Positions 16,708 to 24,113 of a stretch of DNA of 64,000 nt are shown here, one piece after another. The notes below the pieces were generated by a model. That model saw only the letters and a program-made list of their open reading frames with translations, was not told where the DNA came from and did no database searches. The position numbers were made by a program, and so were the translations under genes. Source of the stretch: Sphingobium subterraneum (GTDB lineage Bacteria > Pseudomonadota > Alphaproteobacteria > Sphingomonadales > Sphingomonadaceae); the NCBI RefSeq assembly GCF_014199435.1, contig NZ_JACIJP010000001.1:682001-746000 (forward strand), in the 5' to 3' direction. The first letter of the stretch is position 1. Every line of letters starts with the position of its first letter.

Positions 16708-16722
16708 ATAGGCCCCACCTAT
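16708..16722. promoter_or_regulatory. LysR-type box, ATAGG-N5-CCTAT
   Basis: ATAGG (16708-16712), CCCCA, CCTAT (16718-16722) is a perfect core repeat. It lies 20 bases past the stop of the LysR gene and about 200 bases upstream of the SnoaL-like gene start at 16509, which is the only gene it could serve by position. Confidence 0.75.
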
Positions 16723-16741
16723 CGCAGGACGACGCAGATGT

Positions 16742-17719
16742 TTACTCCGCCTTGGGAAGGCGCGCTTCGAGATGGTGGCGATCGATCATTTCCCCGATGA
16801 TGGTGGTAAGCTCCTGCTCCACGACCTGGCTTGCGCGCGTCACGGATCGCGATCGTTTCCTGATCAGATAAGCGGTTCGACGGATCGTCGGCTTGACGAT
16901 TTCGACCAGCGCAAGGGTTCCGTTAGCAACCTCGTTGATCACGGCCGCGTGCGGCAAAATCGTATAAGCGCTTGCGCGGTCCGCCATCGCGATAATCTGG
17001 GGAAGAGAATCAATCTCTGTGACGACATCCAGACGGACGCCGTTGCTTTTAGCAAATCGTTCAATCACTTCGCGGGCACCATGCGGGCGGCTGGGCAGTA
17101 CGAGCGGCAGTGACTGCACGTCCGCCAGAGTGATGGGCTTTTCGGCCCTGCCATTCGGCAAGATTGCACCATCCCAATTGTCGGGCGCTGTCACCAGAAA
17201 AAGATCTTCGCTCAAAATCGGCTGGACAGAGACCTGCGAAGCATCCGGCACTTCATAAACGCAACCCAGCTCGATCCGCTCGTTAATGATCCATTCCATG
17301 ATATAACCGGACATCGCCTCGGCTATGTGCAGGCGAACCCGCGGAAATTCGGCCTGGATGGTTTCCGCCAACGGAACGCTGAGCAACAAACCCATCGACG
17401 GCGGGAAGCCAATCGAGACCGGCCCCCTCGCCTCGCCCCCGAGGTGGCGGACATCTTCGACCGCGACTTCGACACCATGCAGGATCTCACGCGCGTGTTG
17501 GGCCAAAGCGACGCCGGCCTCGGTAAGGTGGACACCGCGCGCCCCGCGTATAATGAGCTGGGTATCCAGCTTCCTTTCCAGGCGCGAGATATGTTCTGAC
17601 AGGGACGGTTGGGCCAGTCCCAGCACGGCGGCGGCGGACGAAATCGAGCCCTGCTCTGCTATCGCCACAAAATAGTGGAGCTGCCTTAGATCGACAGGCG
17701 GAACACGACCCTCATCCAT
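16742..17719 (-). CDS. LysR-family transcriptional regulator
   Basis: This 325-residue LysR regulator has the N-terminal winged helix ('LRQLHYFVAIAEQGSISSAAAVLGLAQPSLSEHISRLERKL') and the periplasmic-binding-like effector domain ('GPVSIGFPPSMGLLLSVPLAETIQAEFPRVRLHIAEAMSG'). It resembles the NAC/CbbR-like group that has a short pre-helix extension. It is divergent from the acyl-CoA operon at 17991, and ATAGG-N5-CCTAT boxes lie on both its sides (16708 and 17857). That makes it my first choice as regulator of the box-bearing genes. Its inducer is not predictable. Confidence 0.93.
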   Translation of the reverse strand: MDEGRVPPVDLRQLHYFVAIAEQGSISSAAAVLGLAQPSLSEHISRLERKLDTQLIIRGARGVHLTEAGVALAQHAREILHGVEVAVEDVRHLGGEARGPVSIGFPPSMGLLLSVPLAETIQAEFPRVRLHIAEAMSGYIMEWIINERIELGCVYEVPDASQVSVQPILSEDLFLVTAPDNWDGAILPNGRAEKPITLADVQSLPLVLPSRPHGAREVIERFAKSNGVRLDVVTEIDSLPQIIAMADRASAYTILPHAAVINEVANGTLALVEIVKPTIRRTAYLIRKRSRSVTRASQVVEQELTTIIGEMIDRHHLEARLPKAE

Positions 17720-17856
17720 CGGATAAGCCTATATCCTTAGCGTAAATGTTGCACCCACTTTTTTCTCGACAAAACGTCGGATGAAGGGATGATATGCCCT
17801 CTGATCCTTTGATCGTCAGCCATTTTGACGAAAAACCCGCCCTTTCAGATCAAGGT

Positions 17857-17871
17857 ATAGGTTTTACCTAT
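17857..17871. promoter_or_regulatory. LysR-type box, ATAGG-N5-CCTAT
   Basis: ATAGG (17857-17861), TTTTA, CCTAT (17867-17871) lies in the divergent intergenic region between the LysR gene and the acyl-CoA operon. It is 137 bases from the LysR start and about 120 bases from the CaiB start. That is the classic position for a LysR autoregulatory and activation site. The 3' flank matches the box at 10169. Confidence 0.8.
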
Positions 17872-17990
17872 ATATGCGTTAGGACATGGACATCCCCATT
17901 TGCGCGTCCGTCAGCGTTCCGGCATCGCTCAGTACGCAGGCGCCCTTCGGAAGAGCGCCTTTGGTTCGAACGACGGAAAGACAGGCGGCA

Positions 17991-19202
17991 ATGAAGGGCG
18001 TTCTGAGCGGATACAAGGTCCTCGACTTTGGACGTTACATCTCCGGCCCATTTTGCGCGGCGCTTTTAGCCGATATGGGGGCCAATGTGATCCGCGTGGA
18101 GCCCGTCGAGGGGAGCGACGATCGCTACGTCATGCCGATCGGAGAGGACGAAAGTGGCGGCGGCGCGGTTCATTATCATGTCAATCGCGGCAAACGCTCA
18201 ATCGCCATCGACACGTCGACCTCCGAAGGCCGACAGGTCGTGGAACGCCTGATTGCCAGCGCCGATGTCGTGGTCGCCAACTTACCTCCCAAGGCGCTGA
18301 CCAAGCTCGGTCTCGATTACGCCACGCTTTGCGCAATTCGCCCCGACATCATCCTGACGACCGTGAACGCCTATGGCCTGAACGGCCCGTATCGGGACGA
18401 GATCGGCTTTGACTGCACCGGGCAGGCATTGAGCGGAGCGATGGCGCTGACGGGAACACCGGAACAGCCTTACAGGGCGGCGGTCTCCTATGTCGATTAC
18501 TCTACCGCTATCTCTGCCGCGCTCGGTACGGTGTCCGCCTTGCTGAAGCGCGAACGCACGGGCCAGGGCGAGCATGTCCATTGCTCCCTTCTCAAGACAG
18601 CGCTGACGATTACAAATTCGATGCTGATCGAGGAAGCTTCGGGCGCAAGGAGCCGGGTCGCGACCGGTAATCGCAGCCCCATTTCTGGGCCATCGGACCT
18701 CTTCCGAACCCGCGATGGCTGGATCATGATCCAGGTTATCGGAAACATGATGTTCCGTCGTTGGGCGCAGATGGTCGATCAGCCGGAGCTGGTTGACGAC
18801 CCGCGTTTTTCGGATGACCAATCTCGCGGCGACAATGGTAAAGCGCTGAGTGCGATCACGGCAGCCTGGGCGGCGGACAAAACCCTCGAAGCCTGTATGG
18901 CGCGAGCGCAGGCCCACCGTCTGCCCGTCACGCCGATGCTGTCGCCCGGGCAAGCCTTTACAGCGCCTGCCATAGCGCAGGGGGAGATGCTGGAGTATGT
19001 CTCGACCCGAGACAATCAACAGATCCCCATCGTCACGACCCTGTGCGATTTCGCGGTGAATGGACATGATACCCCCGCGCCTGCCCCGACGCTTGGGGCG
19101 CATACGGCGGCGATCTTGAAGGAGGCGGGATTCGACGCCGGAACCATTGATCGCCTGGCCGCGACGGGTACGATTTCCGAAACTTTCATGACGAGTGATT
19201 AA
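17991..19202 (+). CDS. CaiB/BaiF (class III) CoA-transferase
   Basis: The 403-residue class III CoA-transferase has its catalytic Asp at D141 in 'GFDCTGQALSGAMALTG'. It also has 'YKVLDFGRYISGPFCAALLADMGANVIRVEP', 'HYHVNRGKRSIAID' and 'TLGAHTAAILKEAGF'. I chose the ATG at 17991, with AGGCGG seven bases upstream and the family start right after it. An upstream in-frame ATG at 17886 would add 35 unmatched residues. It is the first gene of a four-gene operon (CoA-transferase, AMP-forming ligase, SDR, crotonase). Its sequence group differs from the CaiB proteins at 8075 and 31296. Confidence 0.9.
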   Translation: MKGVLSGYKVLDFGRYISGPFCAALLADMGANVIRVEPVEGSDDRYVMPIGEDESGGGAVHYHVNRGKRSIAIDTSTSEGRQVVERLIASADVVVANLPPKALTKLGLDYATLCAIRPDIILTTVNAYGLNGPYRDEIGFDCTGQALSGAMALTGTPEQPYRAAVSYVDYSTAISAALGTVSALLKRERTGQGEHVHCSLLKTALTITNSMLIEEASGARSRVATGNRSPISGPSDLFRTRDGWIMIQVIGNMMFRRWAQMVDQPELVDDPRFSDDQSRGDNGKALSAITAAWAADKTLEACMARAQAHRLPVTPMLSPGQAFTAPAIAQGEMLEYVSTRDNQQIPIVTTLCDFAVNGHDTPAPAPTLGAHTAAILKEAGFDAGTIDRLAATGTISETFMTSD

Positions 19203-19214
19203 GGCCGTTAGCGC

Positions 19215-21158
19215 ATGACCGCATCCGAAAAGACCGATCTATGGACTCCTACCGCCGATGACGTCGCCCATGCGCACGTGACGGCGCTTGCACGCACCCT
19301 GCAACTGCCAGACTACGACGCTCTGCTCCAATATTCGGTCGAGAATCCTGCGGGCTATTGGCAAAAGACACTCGCATTTCTGGATCTTGAATGGTCGAAG
19401 AAGCCGGATTCTTACGGCGAGTTCGCCCGTGGCCGCGAATTTCCGTCATGGTTCCCGGGCGGAGAATTGAACTGGGTCGACAGTATCGTGAAGTTCGGTG
19501 ACGATCCGGCGTCGTCCGATCGCACTGCTATCATTGCCGAGCGTGAGGACGGGACGGTCACGAAAATCAGTTTTGCCGAATTGTCTCGTCAGGTTCGTTG
19601 CTTCGCCGCCGGGCTGGCCGAACAGGGCGTAAAACGCGGCGACCGCATTGGCCTGTTCACCGAAAACGGCATTGAAGCCACCGTCACATTGCTGGCGATC
19701 GCGTATCTGGGCGCGATCGTGGTCCCTCTCTTTAGCGGATTTGGAACCGACGCGATTGTTTCCCGCCTTGGCTCCTGCGGCGCCCGCGGACTTGTCGGGT
19801 CGACCGGGTTCGACCGGCGGGGGCAGCGCGTCAACGCGATGGCTGCGATTACGGATGCCCTACGACAGCTCCCCTTGATTGACTTGCTCATCCTGAAGGG
19901 CGGTGCGGGCGAGGCAATCCCAAAGCCGGGCATTGCATGGCAGGCGGTCCTCGATAACGACGCCCCCGCCCTCCCCTCCGCCCGCATGACGCCCGACGAT
20001 CCGTTCATGGTGATCTATACGTCCGGCACCACCGGCAAGCCAAAGGGAGCCGTCCACACCCACGGCGGTTTCCCGCTGAAAATCGCGCACGACGCCGCCG
20101 TCCATTTCGATGTCGGCGCAGGCGACGTTTTCTGCTGGCCTGCCGATATGGGATGGATCGCCGGGACGCTCGTGCTTTCCGTCGCGCTGCTGCGCGGAGC
20201 GACGCTCGTCTGCTATGACGGGGCGCCGGATTTCCCCGATTGGTCGCGCCTTTCCAGGATCGTGGAGCGACACAAGATTACCCATCTGGGGTCGGCGCCG
20301 ACGCTGATCCGTGGACTTGCGGCCAACATGCCATTGTCCGTGAGCGGCGACACATCGACCATCGAATTGCTCATCACAGCCGGGGAAGGCATTGATCCTG
20401 ATCACTTCCTCTGGTTCCATCGCCATTTCGGGCACGGCCGCGCGCCGGTCATCAATTATACCGGCGGCACCGAGGTGTCCGGGGCGTTGCTGTCCAGCGT
20501 CGTCGTGCGCCCCATTCCCCCGGCATCCTTCAACACGACGTCACCGGGCGTGGAAGTCGATGTGGTGGATGCAAACGGGCAACCCGTCCTCGACCAGATC
20601 GGTGAACTTGCCATCCGTGCACCGTTCGTCGGAATGACCCATTCCTTCTGGCAGGACGACGAGCGCTATCTCGACAGCTATTGGCGCACGATTCCTGGCC
20701 TGTGGATCCACGGCGACCTTGCCATGCGCACGAGCCGCGGCGAATTCTTCATGCTGGGCCGCTCCGACGACACGATCAAGGTTGCCGGTAAACGGCTCGG
20801 CCCGGCCGAAGTCGAGGAGGTTATCCTGGAGCTCCCCAGTGTGAGTGAAGCCGCCGCCATCGGGGTGGAAGACGCCGTCAAGGGTCAGAAGCTGGTGGTT
20901 TTCGTGATTACAGCATCCGCTTATGATGGCGACGCGGCGGCTCTCGCCACAGCGATCCGCAAGCAGGTGGACGACAATCTGGGCAAGCCGTTCCGCCCCA
21001 GCGCCGTGCATGTCGTGAGGCAGCTGCCCAAGACGCGCAGTTCCAAAGTGATGCGCCGCCTGATACGCAGCATCTATTGCGACCAGCCCCTGGGGGATCT
21101 TTCGGCCCTGGATAATCCGTCCGCGCTGGACGAAATCCGCCGCATGATTCCGGCCTGA
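19215..21158 (+). CDS. AMP-forming acyl-CoA synthetase, acetyl/acetoacetyl-CoA synthetase-like
   Basis: This 647-residue adenylate-forming enzyme makes an acyl-CoA from acid, ATP and CoA. It has the acetyl-CoA synthetase N-terminal cap ('YSVENPAGYWQKTLAFLDLEWSK'), the ATP loop 'VIYTSGTTGKPKGAVHTHGG', 'NYTGGTEVSG', 'WIHGDLAMRTSRGEFFMLGRSDD' and 'IKVAGKRLGPAEVEE'. The catalytic Lys sits near the C-terminus in 'LPKTRSSKVMRR', where most relatives have RSGK. Length and cap fit the acetyl/propionyl/acetoacetyl group rather than long-chain ligases. It lies 12 bases after the CaiB gene, so two activation enzymes are co-transcribed. Confidence 0.9.
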   Translation: MTASEKTDLWTPTADDVAHAHVTALARTLQLPDYDALLQYSVENPAGYWQKTLAFLDLEWSKKPDSYGEFARGREFPSWFPGGELNWVDSIVKFGDDPASSDRTAIIAEREDGTVTKISFAELSRQVRCFAAGLAEQGVKRGDRIGLFTENGIEATVTLLAIAYLGAIVVPLFSGFGTDAIVSRLGSCGARGLVGSTGFDRRGQRVNAMAAITDALRQLPLIDLLILKGGAGEAIPKPGIAWQAVLDNDAPALPSARMTPDDPFMVIYTSGTTGKPKGAVHTHGGFPLKIAHDAAVHFDVGAGDVFCWPADMGWIAGTLVLSVALLRGATLVCYDGAPDFPDWSRLSRIVERHKITHLGSAPTLIRGLAANMPLSVSGDTSTIELLITAGEGIDPDHFLWFHRHFGHGRAPVINYTGGTEVSGALLSSVVVRPIPPASFNTTSPGVEVDVVDANGQPVLDQIGELAIRAPFVGMTHSFWQDDERYLDSYWRTIPGLWIHGDLAMRTSRGEFFMLGRSDDTIKVAGKRLGPAEVEEVILELPSVSEAAAIGVEDAVKGQKLVVFVITASAYDGDAAALATAIRKQVDDNLGKPFRPSAVHVVRQLPKTRSSKVMRRLIRSIYCDQPLGDLSALDNPSALDEIRRMIPA

Positions 21159-21186
21159 GCCATCGAGACGACCGAAGGGATTAGAA

Positions 21187-21969
21187 ATGGATCTGGGAAT
21201 TGCCGGCCAGAAAGTCCTCATTACCGGCGCTTCACAGGGCATCGGAGCCGGTCTGGCGCAGGTTTTCGCGGAGGAAGGCTGTGCCGTCTATCTGGTCGCC
21301 CGCTCGGCGGATAAGCTGGACGCGGTCGCATCAGAACTGCGATCGGCCCTCGGCGCGCAGGTGGAAACGCTGGCGATCGACCTGACCGCTCCGGACGCCG
21401 TGGGCCGGGTCGTCGCGTTCGCAGGAACGCCGGACATCCTCGTCAACAATGCAGGCGCGATTCCGGGTGGAAATCTCTGGCATGTCGACGAAGCGCAATG
21501 GCGCGCAGGCTGGGAGCTGAAGGTCTTCGGCTATATCAACATGACCCGCGCTTTCTATCCTCTGATGCAGGAACGGGGATCCGGCGTTATCCTCAACAAC
21601 ATCGGCAACGGCGGTGAGAATTTCGATTTTGATTATGTGTGCGGCACCACCGGCAACGCCGCGCTGATGGCATTCACCCGCGCCATCGGCGGACGCAGCA
21701 TGGATCACGGCATTCGGGTTCTGGGCGTCAACCCCGGACCGGTGGCGACCGACCGCATCTTCAAGGTCCTGCGTACGCGTGCGATCGAACGGTTCGGCAC
21801 AGAGGATGCCGCAGACGAGCTGACCGCAGGCTATCCGGCGGGTAGAATCGCCAGCGTACGGGAAACGGCCGATATGTTCGCGTTTCTCGCCTCGCCTCGG
21901 TCGGCCTATACGTCCGGCACCATTATAACGATCGATGGCGGCATAACGTCGCGCCGCGCAATTGGTTGA
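21187..21969 (+). CDS. SDR-fold protein with altered catalytic residues
   Basis: The 260-residue protein has the short-chain dehydrogenase fold. The nucleotide motif 'LITGASQGIGAGLA' and 'DILVNNAG' are intact, and Tyr150 is kept. In the active site, however, it reads 'NNIGNGGENFDFDYVCGTTGNAAL'. The Lys expected four residues after Tyr is Thr154, and no Ser stands where the catalytic Ser should be. It may have a changed reaction or a binding role. AAGGGA lies upstream of the ATG at 21187. It sits between the acyl-CoA synthetase and the crotonase in one operon. Confidence 0.85.
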   Translation: MDLGIAGQKVLITGASQGIGAGLAQVFAEEGCAVYLVARSADKLDAVASELRSALGAQVETLAIDLTAPDAVGRVVAFAGTPDILVNNAGAIPGGNLWHVDEAQWRAGWELKVFGYINMTRAFYPLMQERGSGVILNNIGNGGENFDFDYVCGTTGNAALMAFTRAIGGRSMDHGIRVLGVNPGPVATDRIFKVLRTRAIERFGTEDAADELTAGYPAGRIASVRETADMFAFLASPRSAYTSGTIITIDGGITSRRAIG

Positions 21970-21979
21970 AGGACATCCC

Positions 21980-22789
21980 ATGTCACACGGTTATGACGGT
22001 TACAAATGGCTGAAGTTCGATCGCCCCGGCGACGGCGTGTTGCGCATCACGCTCGACCGGCCGGAGCGGCTCAACGCGCTTGATCATGACGGTCATCGCG
22101 AGCTGGCCTATATCTGGAACGTTGTCCACCAGGACGACGCGGTTCGCGCCGTGATCCTGCGCGGCGCTGGCAGAGCCTTTTCCGCAGGCGGTGATTTTTC
22201 CGTGGTTGAGGATCTTATTGCGGACCATGAGGCCCGCGTGCGCATGTTCAAGGAAGCGCGCGATCTCGTCTATAATATCATCAACTGTTCCAAGCCGATC
22301 GTTTCCGCCATCCATGGCGCGGCCGTGGGTGCGGGCCTTGTGGCCGCGCTGCTTGCGGACATACCGGTTGCGACCAAGGGCGCGAAAATCGTCGATGGTC
22401 ACACGAAACTCGGCGTAGCGGCAGGCGATCATGCAGCGATCATCTGGCCACTATTGTGCGGGATGGCGAAGGCCAAATATCATCTCATGCTGTGCGAACC
22501 GATGACTGGGGAAATGGCCGAGCAAATGGGCTTGGTCGCGTTGGCGGTCGAAGACGATGAACTCGAAACGAAGACGTTGGAAATCGCTGACAAGCTGGCG
22601 GGCGGAGCACAAAGCGCGATCCGGTTCACCAAATATGCGCTCAACAACTGGTTGCGTATGGCGGGGCCCTCGTTCGACGCGTCGCTTGCGCTCGAAATGT
22701 TGGGCTTTAGTGGTGCAGAGGCCAAGGAAGGTCTCGCCGCCTATCAGGAAAAGCGCCCGGCGGAATTTCCCCCTCATTCGGCTTTTTGA
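21980..22789 (+). CDS. Enoyl-CoA hydratase/isomerase (crotonase family)
   Basis: The 269-residue crotonase-fold protein acts on a CoA thioester. The oxyanion-hole segments are 'ILRGAGRAFSAGGDFSVVED' and 'SAIHGAAVGAGLVAALLADI', followed by 'HTKLGVAAGDHAAIIWPLLCGMAKAKYHLML'. I start it at the ATG at 21980 with AAGGA before it; a TTG at 21962 would overlap the SDR stop. The position of the usual second acidic residue is taken by 'GDHA', as in several non-hydratase crotonases, so hydration, isomerisation or C-C bond hydrolysis are all open. It is the last gene of the operon. Confidence 0.9.
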   Translation: MSHGYDGYKWLKFDRPGDGVLRITLDRPERLNALDHDGHRELAYIWNVVHQDDAVRAVILRGAGRAFSAGGDFSVVEDLIADHEARVRMFKEARDLVYNIINCSKPIVSAIHGAAVGAGLVAALLADIPVATKGAKIVDGHTKLGVAAGDHAAIIWPLLCGMAKAKYHLMLCEPMTGEMAEQMGLVALAVEDDELETKTLEIADKLAGGAQSAIRFTKYALNNWLRMAGPSFDASLALEMLGFSGAEAKEGLAAYQEKRPAEFPPHSAF

Positions 22790-22905
22790 GGGTCGGTGAA
22801 CGAAATCATACGGGCTTCCAGAGCTTATCCCGATCCGGCACTTCGTCCCACGAGCCCGGCGCGTCATGCCTGAGCATTATTTACGCGCCGAGCATCGCAG
22901 TCCCA

Positions 22906-23922
22906 TCACTTCTTCTTGGGTGTGGAGGTCATCGAGAGGCCAGACCCTTGCTCGCGAATGATCTTCCAGCCAGCAGGGGTTCGGTGCCAAACAACCATGC
23001 TGAGAATTCGGCCATTCATCATCCGGTCACCCATATCGAGCGTAATATTGTAGTAGACGGGTGCCGACGCGAGATTCCCAGAAATAACGATGTCTTCCAC
23101 AGGTTCGATTCGGTTGCTGAACACTATGCCCTTCAGGGCTTCATCCCAGATGGCGCCATATTCGGCCGGTGATCGGGCCACACGCTTCTTCTGATCGAAA
23201 TCATCGAAAAGATACACACCGCTGGCATCCCAATCGTAGAATTTGCCCAGACGCTCACGGAAATTAAACGCCGGATCGGTGGGAAGATGGCGCCAGCCAT
23301 ATTCCAGCCATTCGGTTGCAAGGCGCCGGATTTCCTGCTTGTCGGCTTCATCGCTAGCGCCAGGCACAGCACCTGGAGCGCCCCGATATTCGCCACCCGC
23401 AGTTTCGGCACTGGCTGGCACTTGCGCCTTCACTGCGTCAAAAGCGGGCAAATCATAATACATGGTAAGACGCGTGACCAAACCACCGCTCATCTGGAAA
23501 ATCCAGGCATAGCTATTCGAATAGGGCTGCTTGTCACGCCGGACAGCGTTGGCGTCAAAATGCACCACGACGGTATCGCCTTCAGCGAATATACCCCGAA
23601 CGATGGGCAATGGCGGCTCAGAAAACCGCGAAAGGAACGGCTTGGCTACCTGCGTGAGAAATTGCTCACGGCCGTTCCACGTTCCCGCCGACGGGCCCGT
23701 TCCCGGAATGACCAGCACAGCATTGGGCGCGAGCAGGTTGAAAACTTCACCATGGCCCTTTGTCCACTTGTCGAAGGCATCAGCGATGATTTTCCGGTTC
23801 GACATGGTTTCAGCCTTGGTAACTGCAGCGGTGGCGGATACGGGAGCCAGAGGCACCGAAACGGCAAAAGCGACGGCGAAAGCTATGGAGCGTGCGCATG
23901 TCCGCGTTGTTTTGAGCCTCAT
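22906..23922 (-). CDS. Exported tandem SnoaL/NTF2-like protein
   Basis: This 338-residue protein has a signal peptide ('MRLKTTRTCARS' then a hydrophobic core ending near APVSATA) and two SnoaL/NTF2-like domains. Domain 1 covers about residues 40-160, with 'IADAFDKWTKGHGEVFNLLAPNAVLVIPG' and 'VTRLTMYYDLPAFD'. Domain 2 covers about 195-330, with 'GKFYDWDASGVYLFDDFD' and 'SMVVWHRTPAGWKIIREQGS'. I prefer the ATG at 23922, since GAGGAGAG lies in the right place for it; the ATG at 23937 would sit before that site. It is divergent from the PQQ dehydrogenase with a LysR-type box between them. Periplasmic partner or ligand binder is a guess. Confidence 0.78.
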   Translation of the reverse strand: MRLKTTRTCARSIAFAVAFAVSVPLAPVSATAAVTKAETMSNRKIIADAFDKWTKGHGEVFNLLAPNAVLVIPGTGPSAGTWNGREQFLTQVAKPFLSRFSEPPLPIVRGIFAEGDTVVVHFDANAVRRDKQPYSNSYAWIFQMSGGLVTRLTMYYDLPAFDAVKAQVPASAETAGGEYRGAPGAVPGASDEADKQEIRRLATEWLEYGWRHLPTDPAFNFRERLGKFYDWDASGVYLFDDFDQKKRVARSPAEYGAIWDEALKGIVFSNRIEPVEDIVISGNLASAPVYYNITLDMGDRMMNGRILSMVVWHRTPAGWKIIREQGSGLSMTSTPKKK

Positions 23923-24000
23923 GAATTCTCTCCTCATTCAAGATTATGCCTTCGTCATGCCACCCGAGCCATTGGCAGAAAAGGGAAAAGGGCCCGGCGG

Positions 24001-24019
24001 CCATAGGACGAAACTATGG
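24001..24019. promoter_or_regulatory. LysR-type box in divergent promoter region
   Basis: CCATAGG (24001-24007), ACGAA, ACTATGG (24013-24019) keeps the 5-bp spacer and 6 of 7 arm pairs. It lies between the divergent starts at 23922 and 24114, about 80 and 95 bases away. It could control both the exported SnoaL-like protein and the PQQ dehydrogenase. Confidence 0.65.
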
Positions 24020-24113
24020 CAAGGCATTGGATGTCCTATGCTGCTTCGATCGCATGTAGTCAGCTTGGCGGGACGCATTAGGCTCGCGAGGAAACGGGCA
24101 GCCAGGAGAGGAT

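Noticed and set aside
22857-22890. CGGCGCGT...ACGCGCCG hairpin between the convergent crotonase and SnoaL-like genes as a terminator
   Set aside because: The arms pair over 8 bp, but the loop is 18 bases and no T-run follows on either strand, so I did not list it.
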